Source: Bacteroidia bacterium (GTDB lineage: Bacteria; Bacteroidota; Bacteroidia; AKYH767-A; OLB10). Taken from it: a stretch of DNA of 64,000 bases. The DNA is taken from positions 124,001-188,000 of the forward strand of contig JAEUTH010000008.1 in assembly GCA_016788165.1 (NCBI GenBank), written 5' to 3'. Positions 1 through 8,426 of this stretch are shown in pieces. Each line of letters begins with the position of its first letter. Position 1 is the stretch's first letter. The notes beneath the pieces were generated by a model, which saw only the letters and a list, made by a program, of their open reading frames with translations, was not told where the DNA came from and did not search any database. A program made the position numbers and the translations under genes.

Positions 1-719
1 GCTTTAATATTATCAGCATCGGTTGCAGGCAACGAATAGTTATCAGTTATTAGTGCCGGATTTTTGCGAAATATGGCTGCATAAAAACAACAAGCAGCAG
101 CATAAGAACCTGCAAGCGATGGATGACTCTCGTCAGCCTGATACAATTCGATAAGCGGAAAATTTTGCCTGATATATTTCCAAACAGCACCCACAGGTGA
201 CACAACGGCTTGATTGCTGTCGGCCATCATGCGGTAACGCAAATTAAGCATGCTATCCATACCGTTATAAGTACATACAATTGGAAATACTGCACAATTA
301 GCAGCATCGCCATTTTTACGGCCCCAAGTCATATAAAACATGGTTTCGGCACAGGGGTTATATTGATTTATTAAACTATCTAATAAACGTGCGTATGGAA
401 AAACTTGCAGCTGTACCTGATTGTTACCAAATGAGGGCAGTTGACTTTGCTCTTGCAGTATTACATTGTCCCAATTGCCCAACATTATTTTACTAAGCGA
501 AGTACTATTGGTTGAATGGCCTTGCAATGTATATCCGCCCGGTGTATTGCTATCAAAAATCAAAGTATCTCCGGTTGATAAGGCAATATCGGCAATCATT
601 TTTGGCAAATTATTTACAGCAGTATAGCTGTTGCCCAAAAAAAGTACTTGCTTTTTTTGAGCATATAAGTGTATTGATGTTAGAAGTATGATTACGGATA
701 TAAGGTTTGATTTTGACAT
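1..719 (-). CDS. SGNH/GDSL-type hydrolase (DUF4886-like), partial at the window edge
   Basis: The reading frame runs from an ATG at 719 leftwards off the window, giving at least 239 residues; the C-terminus is missing. It begins with a signal peptide ending about residue 21 (SIHLYAQ), then block I VLFLGNSYT with Ser31 as candidate nucleophile, a VILQEQSQ segment, a MTWGRKNGD segment and, near residue 200, DESHPSLAGS, which supplies the Asp and His of the catalytic triad. This arrangement is typical of secreted DUF4886-type SGNH hydrolases, which are esterases or deacetylases of uncertain substrate. It is divergent from the PNGase F-like gene, so a role in removing acyl groups from glycans is plausible but is inference. 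Confidence 0.8.
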   Translation of the reverse strand, partial: MSKSNLISVIILLTSIHLYAQKKQVLFLGNSYTAVNNLPKMIADIALSTGDTLIFDSNTPGGYTLQGHSTNSTSLSKIMLGNWDNVILQEQSQLPSFGNNQVQLQVFPYARLLDSLINQYNPCAETMFYMTWGRKNGDAANCAVFPIVCTYNGMDSMLNLRYRMMADSNQAVVSPVGAVWKYIRQNFPLIELYQADESHPSLAGSYAAACCFYAAIFRKNPALITDNYSLPATDADNIK

Positions 720-894
720 TTTATTTTTCGAAATGGTTTATAACAAGCATGAGCTGTTGTTGCTTGTAATTGTAAATTATGTTTAAAATAATTTATGCTT
801 TTATTGGGCTGCAAGTTTAAATCAATAATACACGTTGAAGTATTATAATTTAGTCAATTTTTATGGAAGTAATTTTATAAACGGCTTCGGCTGC

Positions 895-902
895 TAAATT
901 TG
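895..902 (+). promoter_or_regulatory. Candidate -7 box for the PNGase F-like gene
   Basis: TAAATTTG matches the Bacteroidota -7 consensus TAnnTTTG and lies 40 bases before the ATG at 943. No clear -33 TTG is visible at the usual spacing. The rest of the 223-bp divergent gap shows nothing recognisable. Confidence 0.4.
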
Positions 903-942
903 CCGCTACATTGGGAATGTAATTATCAACAACAATAATAAA

Positions 943-3255
943 ATGAAAAAAGTATTACTACTGTTAACTACTTTATTTGCATATCACTTTAGCCTTGGTT
1001 GTGATACAACTGCAATTTCGAAAACACTATGGAGTGTTGCCTTTGTAGATAGTGAGGAATTGACCGGTGAGGGACCAAACAATGGCCATGCAGTACATTG
1101 TATTGATAACGACTCGGCAACTTTTTGGCATACACAATGGCAGGGGGCGGCACCACCATACCCGCATGAAATTCAAATAAACCTGGGTGCAGTGTATCCT
1201 GTAAACGGGTTTAGTTTTTTAACCCGTGCCAATAGTACCAATGGCAGGGTAAAAAGCTTTACATTTTATTTAAGTACCGATGGTATTAATTGGGGTAGTG
1301 CACAAGCAGCCGGTGATTTGGTTTATCCCAACCCAACAAGCAATGCACAGCAAGCAGCAGCCGTTTATTTTGGCGCTGTTAGTGCACAATACATTCGATT
1401 AGTTGCTAATACAAGTTACGCTGGTGTATATGCCATGTGTGCTGAGTTAAATGTGTATCAGGACTCGAGTTGTGGCGCCACCGGTCAAACCAATCAAGTT
1501 ATTACTATCAACCCTATTGCAACACAAACAACCGTATCGGCACCTGTTGTTTTATCAGGTGTTTCTACTTCAGGATTGCCACTTTCGTATAGCGTTGTTT
1601 CGGGGCCGGCAAGCATACAAGGCGACACCTTAACTGTAACAGGTGTTGCCGGTGTTGTTGTTGTTGAAGCTTATCACAATGGCAATACAACCTATTATCC
1701 GGCCGCAGCACAAAATACTTTTACAGTATTAGATTTAACCACTTACTATCCTGATTTAAATTGCAAACTAACCGATTCACTCGATTTGCAAATGCCGCAA
1801 CTCTATCCCTATTTATTACATGCTACGGCTAATATTGTTCATCCTCAGTTCTTGTCAGTGTCATCCGTTACTTACTCTATAAATGGTGTTAACCTAACTG
1901 CTTTAGAAAACAGTGGCGATTACCAAGCCTGGTGGACACCACCGGCTTATGGTAACTACACCATATACGTAACAGCAACTGCCAGCAATGGCAAAACCGA
2001 TGTTGATACCATTAACCTCAATGTGAGTCAAACCATAACAACACAAAATGTACAAACATTTACCGATGCCGTTATTGATTTAGGGACCATAGGTTCGCAG
2101 TGGTACTATGGTACTTACCAACTGCCACAATCGGTTGGCGCTTACGATAGTATTGTGGCAAACCTTCATATTTCATGCCCATCAGTGCCCGGTGCCTGCG
2201 ATGATTGGGACCGTATTGCATGGGTTGAAATTAAAGGCCCCGATGGCAAGTGGATGGAACTTTTCAGATACATTACGCCCTATGGTGTGGCATGTAATCA
2301 TCAAATTGATGTTACCGATTATGCATCGGTACTTCAAGGCAATATCGAGTTTCGGATGTACATTGAAACCTGGGGCACCGGTGGTTGGAAAATTAATCTT
2401 GATTTTGATTACTATGCCGGCACACCCGATTATTTGTATTCTGCAATCGAAAAAATCTGGCATGGCACCTATTCATTTGGCGACCCAAATAAATTGCAGC
2501 CTATGGATACTGTTATGGTTAAGCCTTATCCAAATGTGGGCAAGGCTACTTTCCGTTTGGTAACAACGGGGCATGGGTGGGGTAATAATAATACGGGTAA
2601 TGCGGCCGAGTTTTATCATGCCATTCATAATTTGCAAATAGATAATGTAAACACTTTTGTACAAGATTTATGGACCGATTGTAACCCCAACCCTGATGGT
2701 TGCACCGGACAACAAGGCACCTGGCAATATACACGTGCAGGCTGGTGCCCGGGTACTATACCCAAACCTTATCTATATGACGTTACTCCATTTTTAGGGC
2801 AAGCGCCATTTAATTTTCAATATATTTTTCAAACCTCTTATCAGGATAATTGCCACCCAAATAATCCGGCATGTGTATCGGGTGTTACCTGCCCCGATTG
2901 TAATGCAGGCTATAATCCCCATTATCGTATTAGTGGATATTTAATCAGACATAGTAACTTACCCATTGTACTAAGTACAGGAAATGAAGTGTCATCACCA
3001 GAAACAAATTTAGGTTTTCAGATGTTTCCTAATCCGGCAAACCGTTATATCCATGTTGTGCCCGATAAAATGTTTGGAAATAATATTTGTACTTTTCATA
3101 CCATAACTGGCGAAACTTTGAAAACCTATTTCTTTAATGATGCCCAACAATTAGCTACACAAATGTTCGACATTAGCAGCTTTAGCAAAGGCGTTTATTT
3201 TATAAAAATACAAACCGAAAAAAGTTCAATGGCTAAAAAATTAGTGGTGCAATAA
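943..3255 (+). CDS. PNGase F-like peptide-N-glycosidase with discoidin domain and T9SS tail
   Basis: A secreted 770-aa protein likely to cleave N-linked glycans from glycoprotein asparagines. After a signal peptide (residues 1-19) comes an F5/8 type C (discoidin) carbohydrate-binding-like domain (about 25-175), Ig/cadherin-like stretches (180-360), and the two jelly-roll domains of the PNGase F family (about 370-685). Acidic motifs seen there are CDDWDR (near 420), MYIETWGTGGWK (near 475) and NAAEFYHAIH (near 556); these look like the three catalytic acid regions of PNGase F. The end (FPNPANRYIHV to VVQ) is a T9SS sorting domain. The family's core enzyme is about 314 residues, so the extra N-terminal modules suggest binding to a glycan surface. 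Family call is confident; activity is not proven. Confidence 0.85.
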   Translation: MKKVLLLLTTLFAYHFSLGCDTTAISKTLWSVAFVDSEELTGEGPNNGHAVHCIDNDSATFWHTQWQGAAPPYPHEIQINLGAVYPVNGFSFLTRANSTNGRVKSFTFYLSTDGINWGSAQAAGDLVYPNPTSNAQQAAAVYFGAVSAQYIRLVANTSYAGVYAMCAELNVYQDSSCGATGQTNQVITINPIATQTTVSAPVVLSGVSTSGLPLSYSVVSGPASIQGDTLTVTGVAGVVVVEAYHNGNTTYYPAAAQNTFTVLDLTTYYPDLNCKLTDSLDLQMPQLYPYLLHATANIVHPQFLSVSSVTYSINGVNLTALENSGDYQAWWTPPAYGNYTIYVTATASNGKTDVDTINLNVSQTITTQNVQTFTDAVIDLGTIGSQWYYGTYQLPQSVGAYDSIVANLHISCPSVPGACDDWDRIAWVEIKGPDGKWMELFRYITPYGVACNHQIDVTDYASVLQGNIEFRMYIETWGTGGWKINLDFDYYAGTPDYLYSAIEKIWHGTYSFGDPNKLQPMDTVMVKPYPNVGKATFRLVTTGHGWGNNNTGNAAEFYHAIHNLQIDNVNTFVQDLWTDCNPNPDGCTGQQGTWQYTRAGWCPGTIPKPYLYDVTPFLGQAPFNFQYIFQTSYQDNCHPNNPACVSGVTCPDCNAGYNPHYRISGYLIRHSNLPIVLSTGNEVSSPETNLGFQMFPNPANRYIHVVPDKMFGNNICTFHTITGETLKTYFFNDAQQLATQMFDISSFSKGVYFIKIQTEKSSMAKKLVVQ

Positions 3256-3285
3256 AAACAACACATGTTTTTATTGGTCCGTTTT

Positions 3286-3336
3286 AAGCAATGGGCTGTT
3301 AGTAGCAATTTAATTACTAATAGCCCATTGCTTTTT
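3286..3336. terminator. Bidirectional rho-independent terminator between convergent genes
   Basis: A 19-bp stem with one G-U pair: left arm 3286-3304 (AAGCAATGGGCTGTTAGTA), right arm 3315-3333, followed by a T run on the + strand and preceded by TTTT/AA context for the - strand. It serves the PNGase F-like gene and the porin gene, whose stop lies only a few bases beyond it. Confidence 0.8.
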
Positions 3337-3339
3337 AAT

Positions 3340-4587
3340 TTAAAAATAAGTCGAAAAACCAAACTGAAATGCTGCCGTATTTGCCGGTGGGTTACCTAAT
3401 AAATCAGTTTGTTGTTCGAAACGGTAATTAAAACGCAATACCGTACTGCCAACCGGCCTAAATGCAATTGCGGGTATAATTGCCCATACATGGTCGCCAA
3501 TATTTTTTCCGTTTTCGTTAAATGTGCCTTGATTAAAATCAGCATATTCAATACGTAAACCCGCATTTAATTTGGCATTATCCCAGTCTGATATTTTTCG
3601 TTGTAGTACGGTATAAATGGCATCCAAGTAAATTCCTAATTGTTGCTGGCCATATTGTTGTGTATAGGCATCCGGCACAACAACCCAAACTTTAGCAAGT
3701 TCGCCCATTAATGATAAGCGGTTTTTAAATATTGAGGTATTAAAATCAAAGGCTAAAACCGAAGCATGTCTTTTATTATCTATTTTAATATCATCGAGTT
3801 TCCATTTATTGTAAACACCGGTCATATACGAAATTCCTGCTTCGCCTATCTTCCGGTTGCGAACCGCAAATTTACCTGTAAACATGGGCAAGCCGCTATT
3901 GCTTTCTTCAAAACGCAGCGGGTTTATTTTTCCTGCTGCAAGCGATGTGCGTCCATCTGTGTTCGAAATAATATGGTCATCAAAACCATTGGTTAAATAA
4001 GTTTCATAACCCAATACCCAGTTATTAGCAAAGTGTTTGCCATGTATTCCAAATCCTGCACTGGCAAGTGTAGTAGGAATAATAGCAGTGGCAACAAAGG
4101 GTCTGTCAATAAAATCCCAACGAGGGCCATCATGATTCTGATTAAATGCGCCAATCGGATTCATAATTATGCCGCCTCTGAAATTCAGCATGGGATGAAA
4201 CTCAATGTCCATTGCAGCAAATTCAATGTTTATTTCTTTGGTGCCATCTTCAAACTCTATCTCCGACAGGAATTTTATTTTGCGCGCAATGGTTGACGAC
4301 ATAAATAAAGTAAGCCTTCTGGCTTGAAACGAGAAACCATCAGACACACCATCGGTAACTTGATATTGTGTATTTGCTTCTAAATAACCACCCAGTGCAA
4401 CCGGCAACTTGCCAACAGATAAAAACGGACGGTTATAAACCGCATCCATATTCAGTTTTTGCCTATTACTGTCAATCGCTAAACGTTGTAACGTTTTTGT
4501 TGTATCTGTTTGTGCCCGGGTTGATAACGACAGCATTATACTTAGTATGACAAAAGCAATTTTATAAATGAACATATATGTTTTCAT
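3340..4587 (-). CDS. Outer-membrane porin-like beta-barrel protein
   Basis: A 415-aa protein with a signal peptide (about 1-25, LSLSTRAQ) followed by alternating amphipathic strands (LGGYLEANTQYQVTDG, FSFQARRLTLFMSS, IKFLSEIEFEDG) and a C-terminal FQFGFSTYF ending in Phe, the usual barrel-assembly signal. It resembles phosphate-selective-porin-like barrels; the substrate cannot be read from the sequence. It is the last gene of a three-gene operon behind the di-heme oxidoreductase and the Rieske protein, and its start overlaps the Rieske gene by 26 bp, implying translational coupling. The operon context suggests that it passes the substrate or product of the two redox proteins, which is inference. 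Confidence 0.75.
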   Translation of the reverse strand: MKTYMFIYKIAFVILSIMLSLSTRAQTDTTKTLQRLAIDSNRQKLNMDAVYNRPFLSVGKLPVALGGYLEANTQYQVTDGVSDGFSFQARRLTLFMSSTIARKIKFLSEIEFEDGTKEINIEFAAMDIEFHPMLNFRGGIIMNPIGAFNQNHDGPRWDFIDRPFVATAIIPTTLASAGFGIHGKHFANNWVLGYETYLTNGFDDHIISNTDGRTSLAAGKINPLRFEESNSGLPMFTGKFAVRNRKIGEAGISYMTGVYNKWKLDDIKIDNKRHASVLAFDFNTSIFKNRLSLMGELAKVWVVVPDAYTQQYGQQQLGIYLDAIYTVLQRKISDWDNAKLNAGLRIEYADFNQGTFNENGKNIGDHVWAIIPAIAFRPVGSTVLRFNYRFEQQTDLLGNPPANTAAFQFGFSTYF

Positions 4588-4999
4588 GGTCGGTTGTGGT
4601 TTTGTATGATTTCAGATTGGTTTCGGCAGGTGGATTTAATACCACACCCTTATTAGTAAACTCACTGCCATGGCAAGGACAAGTCAAGTAACTACCCTGA
4701 GGTTGCAACTCGCAACCGTTATGTGTGCATTGTATAAGCAAAGCAGTGTATTCGATATCACTTAGTTTATAGATGATTATTGGAAACCGTAACGACTCTG
4801 ATTTTATAAGAACAAATTTCCGCTCTGATTTTTTAGCATTATCCGCTATCAGAAATTCTGATTTTTTTACAGTTAATTTTTCACCGTCATATATGGTTTT
4901 CGCAAAGTAATTGGTACTGCTGCAACCTTGGAAACCAACCAAGCCTGTTAGGCCAATACAAGCAATGCTACATGTTTTAATAAAATCTTTACGGTTCAT
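4562..4999 (-). CDS. Rieske [2Fe-2S] lipoprotein
   Basis: A 145-aa electron carrier. Rieske box I is CTHNGC (Cys91, His93, Cys96) and box II is CPCHGS (Cys107, Cys109, His110): all four cluster ligands and both cysteines of the stabilising disulfide are present, which fits a high-potential Rieske centre. The N-terminus (MNRKDFIKT followed by a hydrophobic run and GFQGC) looks like a lipoprotein signal with Cys26 as the lipidated residue. It sits 3 bp after the di-heme oxidoreductase and overlaps the porin gene. No cytochrome b or other bc1 subunit is nearby, so it is not a standard respiratory complex; it may pass electrons to or from the di-heme protein. Confidence 0.9.
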   Translation of the reverse strand: MNRKDFIKTCSIACIGLTGLVGFQGCSSTNYFAKTIYDGEKLTVKKSEFLIADNAKKSERKFVLIKSESLRFPIIIYKLSDIEYTALLIQCTHNGCELQPQGSYLTCPCHGSEFTNKGVVLNPPAETNLKSYKTTTDHENIYVHL

Positions 5000-5002
5000 T
5001 TT

Positions 5003-6202
5003 TTAAAGAGATTCTAAAAATTTAATTAATGCAGCTTTCTCATTAGCGGATAAATTTTGATAAAGACTTTTGCTGCTTGCTCCTTCGCCACCATGCAATA
5101 GTATAGCTGCTTCAATGCTGTTAGCACGTCCATCGTGCATTAAAAAATAGTTGCCGCCTTGTGCATCGGGCGATAGGCCCAAACCCCACAATGCAGGTGT
5201 GCGCCACTCATAACTATGTGCACTGCCTTCGGTATAAGCATCATCTAAAGTATGGCCCATATCATGCAATAATAAATCGGTGTAGGGGTAGAATGATTTG
5301 TTAGATAGTACTTCAATGGGCGAATACCCCGATTTTAATTCCGTCTTATGACACGATGCGCATTTTATTTGTATAAACAGTTTTTTACCCGCAATTACTT
5401 CGGCATCATTTTGATTGCGTTGTATGGGAGCTTTTAATGTATGCAGATAAAACACTACATCATGTATCGTTTGATTACTAACTTCAGGGTCTAAATCGTG
5501 CCCGCTAAACACATCCTTGGCATCGAAGGTAGAGGTTATGCCCATATCCTGATTGTAAGCAGTAATGGTTTGTTGCAACAAATTGTACGTAGATGCTTTT
5601 TTACCAAAACGTCCGATGTATTTTCCGTTTTGTGTTATAGCGTTTTGATTAGCAGCAATTGTAAGTGGCAGATCAATCCAGTTTACAGTGCCCGAAATAC
5701 CATCGCCATCAATATCGTTTGGGTCGGTCATGGCTAATAAATCTGCTTCTGAAACGGTAGCTAACAAGCCCAAGCCCGTAACAGCAGGTGCCGTAAATTT
5801 TGAAAAACTGGCGCCTGCCGGAAGTACCTCAGGTGTAAAGCCGGGTAAGGCACGGTTTTGTAATTGTGGACCACCTTGATGCAAATAATGATTGCCCGTA
5901 CTGTCGGTTTGCCCAAAGCGTGTAAGTGTGGTTGTGGGATGGCCTTTGCCATCGCCTGCATGACAACTGATACAACTACTTGCCACAAATACAGACCCTA
6001 AACCGGTTGTGGCCGTAAACGTTTCGCTAAAGGCCGCATCCCCTTTAAAAAACTGATTAAGCTGCATACCACTTAATCCGTCCATTGGGCCATCCAATAT
6101 TTCGTTATCGGCCGTTGCTTGCGGTGTAAGCTTTTCACATGAAAACATAGTTGCCGTTACACCTAATATAGCTGCAGCATACAGGTAATGTAATTTAATC
6201 AT
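5003..6202 (-). CDS. Di-heme c-type oxidoreductase (DUF1111 / thiol oxidoreductase-like)
   Basis: A 399-aa lipoprotein (lipobox MFSC, Cys22) with two heme c sites, CISCH (Cys77-His81) and CASCH (near 281), and the C-terminal pattern WRTPALWGLG...FLMHDGRA typical of the DHOR family, which is related to MauG and bacterial cytochrome c peroxidases. In Bacteroidota, relatives often accompany imelysin-type iron-uptake proteins; none is seen here. It is first in an operon with a Rieske protein and a porin, and is transcribed away from a DtxR-family regulator across a shared operator. An iron-regulated periplasmic redox role is likely; the substrate is unknown. Confidence 0.85.
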   Translation of the reverse strand: MIKLHYLYAAAILGVTATMFSCEKLTPQATADNEILDGPMDGLSGMQLNQFFKGDAAFSETFTATTGLGSVFVASSCISCHAGDGKGHPTTTLTRFGQTDSTGNHYLHQGGPQLQNRALPGFTPEVLPAGASFSKFTAPAVTGLGLLATVSEADLLAMTDPNDIDGDGISGTVNWIDLPLTIAANQNAITQNGKYIGRFGKKASTYNLLQQTITAYNQDMGITSTFDAKDVFSGHDLDPEVSNQTIHDVVFYLHTLKAPIQRNQNDAEVIAGKKLFIQIKCASCHKTELKSGYSPIEVLSNKSFYPYTDLLLHDMGHTLDDAYTEGSAHSYEWRTPALWGLGLSPDAQGGNYFLMHDGRANSIEAAILLHGGEGASSKSLYQNLSANEKAALIKFLESL

Positions 6203-6225
6203 TGCATGTTGGTTTTGGTTAGGGG

Positions 6226-6233
6226 CAAATATA
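6226..6233 (-). promoter_or_regulatory. -7 box for the di-heme/Rieske/porin operon
   Basis: Read on the - strand this is TATATTTG, a full match to TAnnTTTG, 23 bases before the ATG at 6202. The dyad at 6265-6283 lies about 40 bp upstream. Confidence 0.55.
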
Positions 6234-6264
6234 AAATATAATTAGAAAGATAAAATAATATAAA

Positions 6265-6283
6265 TTAGGGTAGTCTAATTATA
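6265..6283. promoter_or_regulatory. Candidate DtxR-family operator between divergent genes
   Basis: TTAGGGTAGTCTAATTATA contains the dyad TTAG-N6-CTAA, extended one or two bases each side (AATTAG...CTAATT). It agrees with most positions of the DtxR/IdeR consensus (TTAGGTTAGSCTAACCTAA), mainly in the left half and core. It lies midway between divergent TATATTTG boxes and over the expected -33 region of the regulator gene, so binding should autoregulate the regulator and could control the di-heme operon. Confidence 0.6.
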
Positions 6284-6301
6284 TATTTTAAAAAACTAAA
6301 A

Positions 6302-6309
6302 TATATTTG
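6302..6309 (+). promoter_or_regulatory. -7 box for the DtxR-family regulator gene
   Basis: TATATTTG, a full match to TAnnTTTG, ends 14 bases before the ATG at 6324, so the leader would be about 10 nt. Confidence 0.55.
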
Positions 6310-6323
6310 CACAAACAAAGTAT

Positions 6324-6977
6324 ATGCAATCATTAACGGAAGAAAACTATCTCAAATCAATTTACGGTTTGGCACAAAAGCCTGCCGAAAAAATCACACC
6401 AACGGCTTTAGCTGCAAGTATGTGTGTTAATGCAGCATCGGTGGTTGATATGATAAAGAAATTGACAGATAAGAAACTGATAAACTATGATAAGCATAAG
6501 GGTGTAAAACTTACAACACTGGGTAGTAAAATAGCTATTGATATTGTGCGCAAACACAGGTTATGGGAAGTATTTTTGGCCGATAAGTTGGGTTACTCAT
6601 GGGATGTAGTACACGATATAGCTGAGCAATTAGAGCATACTAAGCACCAGGAACTGGCAAACCGTTTAGATAAATTTTTAGGATACCCCGAGTTTGATCC
6701 ACATGGCGACCCCATACCCAATGCACATGGGCAACTACCTGCAACAGCAAATGTTTTATTGTCAGAAATTGAAGCGGGTAAAACCTGCCAGGTTACAGCC
6801 GTTAAAGATACTTCTGCCGTTTTTTTGCAATACCTGGAACAGTTATCTGTTGGTATAAGAACCAAGTTGAAAGTAATTGAAAAAATTGCTTTCGATGGTT
6901 CTATGATTATTCAAATAGGTAAGGCTAACAGAACAACTGTATCAAAAAAGTTTGCCGAAAATTTATTTGTAGCATAA
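6324..6977 (+). CDS. DtxR/MntR-family metal-dependent transcriptional regulator
   Basis: A 217-aa cytosolic repressor. The N-terminal winged helix (about 1-60: LTEENYLKSIYGL, ITPTALAASM, VVDMIKKLTDK) is followed by the metal-binding dimerisation helix with RKHRLWEVFLADKLGY and HDIAEQLEH, then a GYPEFDPHGDPIP segment and a C-terminal FeoA/SH3-like domain (about 150-217). Conserved metal ligands of the family (His in RKHRLWE, Glu in EVFL, His in LEHTKH) are present, so Fe(II) or Mn(II) sensing is expected. A dyad resembling DtxR/IdeR operators stands directly upstream. It is divergent from the di-heme/Rieske/porin operon, its most likely target. Confidence 0.9.
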   Translation: MQSLTEENYLKSIYGLAQKPAEKITPTALAASMCVNAASVVDMIKKLTDKKLINYDKHKGVKLTTLGSKIAIDIVRKHRLWEVFLADKLGYSWDVVHDIAEQLEHTKHQELANRLDKFLGYPEFDPHGDPIPNAHGQLPATANVLLSEIEAGKTCQVTAVKDTSAVFLQYLEQLSVGIRTKLKVIEKIAFDGSMIIQIGKANRTTVSKKFAENLFVA

Positions 6978-7060
6978 TCCACCTGGTGTGTACTTACTTT
7001 ATGAAGCTGACAATTTTATTGGCTTAAGTATTGTAAGCTGAAAAAATAATATCCCTGAAA

Positions 7061-8353
7061 TTATTGCCGTTTGGTTTTTAATGGCATGCCATTAAAAACT
7101 ATAGTCAAATCATATTTTTGGGTTTGCGGATTATATTTAAAAACGTATCCATCATTACTGTTTGGATTTTCGAAGAAGGTATTTGCACTATCAGCAAATA
7201 ATTCGGTTTGCTCAGTATCATCAACATTATAAAGTTTATTGCCAATAAATTTGATTGTAATGATTTTTGAAATGTCGGCTTCTAACACATAATTGCCGGC
7301 ATATTTTTGAAGCAATCTTAATGGCACATCTATAGCTTTGCGATTTATGTTTACAGGCATTTCATAAGGTTTACCGGCAAGCATGTTTATTACATCGGTT
7401 GTAATTTTTTGCATGGGTATATCGGAGTAATTGCAGGCGAAAATAAAGGTAGTTTTTGTTTTAGGGTTCAAATAAAAATAAGCGCGGTAGCCGGGTCTGC
7501 CACCGGCCTGAACCAGTAAACTATCACTGCCAAATATTTTTAATGCAAGGTTGTTAGGCAAGTTTTTTTCATTTAAAATTGATTTGCTAAATGCATGCAA
7601 ATCGGAAATTGTGGATAGATAATTTCCGGTTTCGGTTTGATACAAATTTGCTTTTGATGTAGCTGTAATCGTACCATCAACATTATCGAAACCATAAACA
7701 AAAGGCATGTTTGCAGGCAATGCATGTAACTCTGTTGTGTTGTTTAAACCCATGGGTTTAAAAATTGCATCATGCATAAATGCTGCATAACCATCGGATG
7801 CAGTTTTTTCGATTATATAATGCAATAGAAAATAGCCAACATTTGAATATAATGTTTGGGTACCGGGTTCGAACTGCAATTTTTCGGTTTTTGCTATCGC
7901 AATTATTTTAGCGAGGGATAACGTATCAATTTCATGGTTGCCTGATAATTCGCGTGGCAGGCCCGATTGGTGCTTTACTAAATGTTCAATGGTTATTTTT
8001 GATCCATTCGGAAAATCTGGAATATATTTTGAAACAGAATCGGTTAGTTCCAGTTTATTTAATTCAACAAGTTTTAGCAGGGCGTATTTGATAAATATTT
8101 TCGAAACCGATGCAATAATGAATTTGCTGTTGTGATTAACTTTTAGGCTATCAATAGCCGTATCCATATTGTAAGTTTGATTCAGCAATATGTTATCATC
8201 AATTGCTACCAATACATTTCCATTAAATTGTTTTAATGTGGTTAATGTTTTAAAGTAGGCATGGAGTTGTGTTGCCAAGCTGCTGCTATCGGCTTGGCCT
8301 TTTACTTGATTCCAAACTGCTAACAACAAAATAAAAATGTGTTTTGACTTCAT
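7061..8353 (-). CDS. Secreted serine hydrolase, beta-lactamase class C / PBP4* family
   Basis: I start it at the ATG at 8353 because MKSKHIFILLLAVWNQVKGQ is a signal peptide; an upstream in-frame start at 8416 would bury it. The 430-aa product has the SxxK motif SVSK (Ser82, Lys85) with catalytic Ser82, a YSN motif (near 175) and a GGRPGY segment in the place of the third KTG-like motif. These are features of S12-type esterases, D-aminopeptidases and penicillin-binding-like hydrolases, not necessarily lactamases. A C-terminal lipocalin-like domain (about 340-430) is typical of this subgroup. It follows the sialidase gene on the same strand by 73 bp and is probably co-transcribed. Confidence 0.82.
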   Translation of the reverse strand: MKSKHIFILLLAVWNQVKGQADSSSLATQLHAYFKTLTTLKQFNGNVLVAIDDNILLNQTYNMDTAIDSLKVNHNSKFIIASVSKIFIKYALLKLVELNKLELTDSVSKYIPDFPNGSKITIEHLVKHQSGLPRELSGNHEIDTLSLAKIIAIAKTEKLQFEPGTQTLYSNVGYFLLHYIIEKTASDGYAAFMHDAIFKPMGLNNTTELHALPANMPFVYGFDNVDGTITATSKANLYQTETGNYLSTISDLHAFSKSILNEKNLPNNLALKIFGSDSLLVQAGGRPGYRAYFYLNPKTKTTFIFACNYSDIPMQKITTDVINMLAGKPYEMPVNINRKAIDVPLRLLQKYAGNYVLEADISKIITIKFIGNKLYNVDDTEQTELFADSANTFFENPNSNDGYVFKYNPQTQKYDLTIVFNGMPLKTKRQ

Positions 8354-8426
8354 TCGAAATGATGTAGAAAGTTGTTGAAGTATGTTGTCATCTGCTATTT
8401 TTAAAAGCAAAAGCACATGTATAATT

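Noticed and set aside
2108-2563. 151-codon alternative-frame ORF inside the PNGase F-like gene
   Set aside because: It overlaps a clear domain-bearing gene and has no family features.
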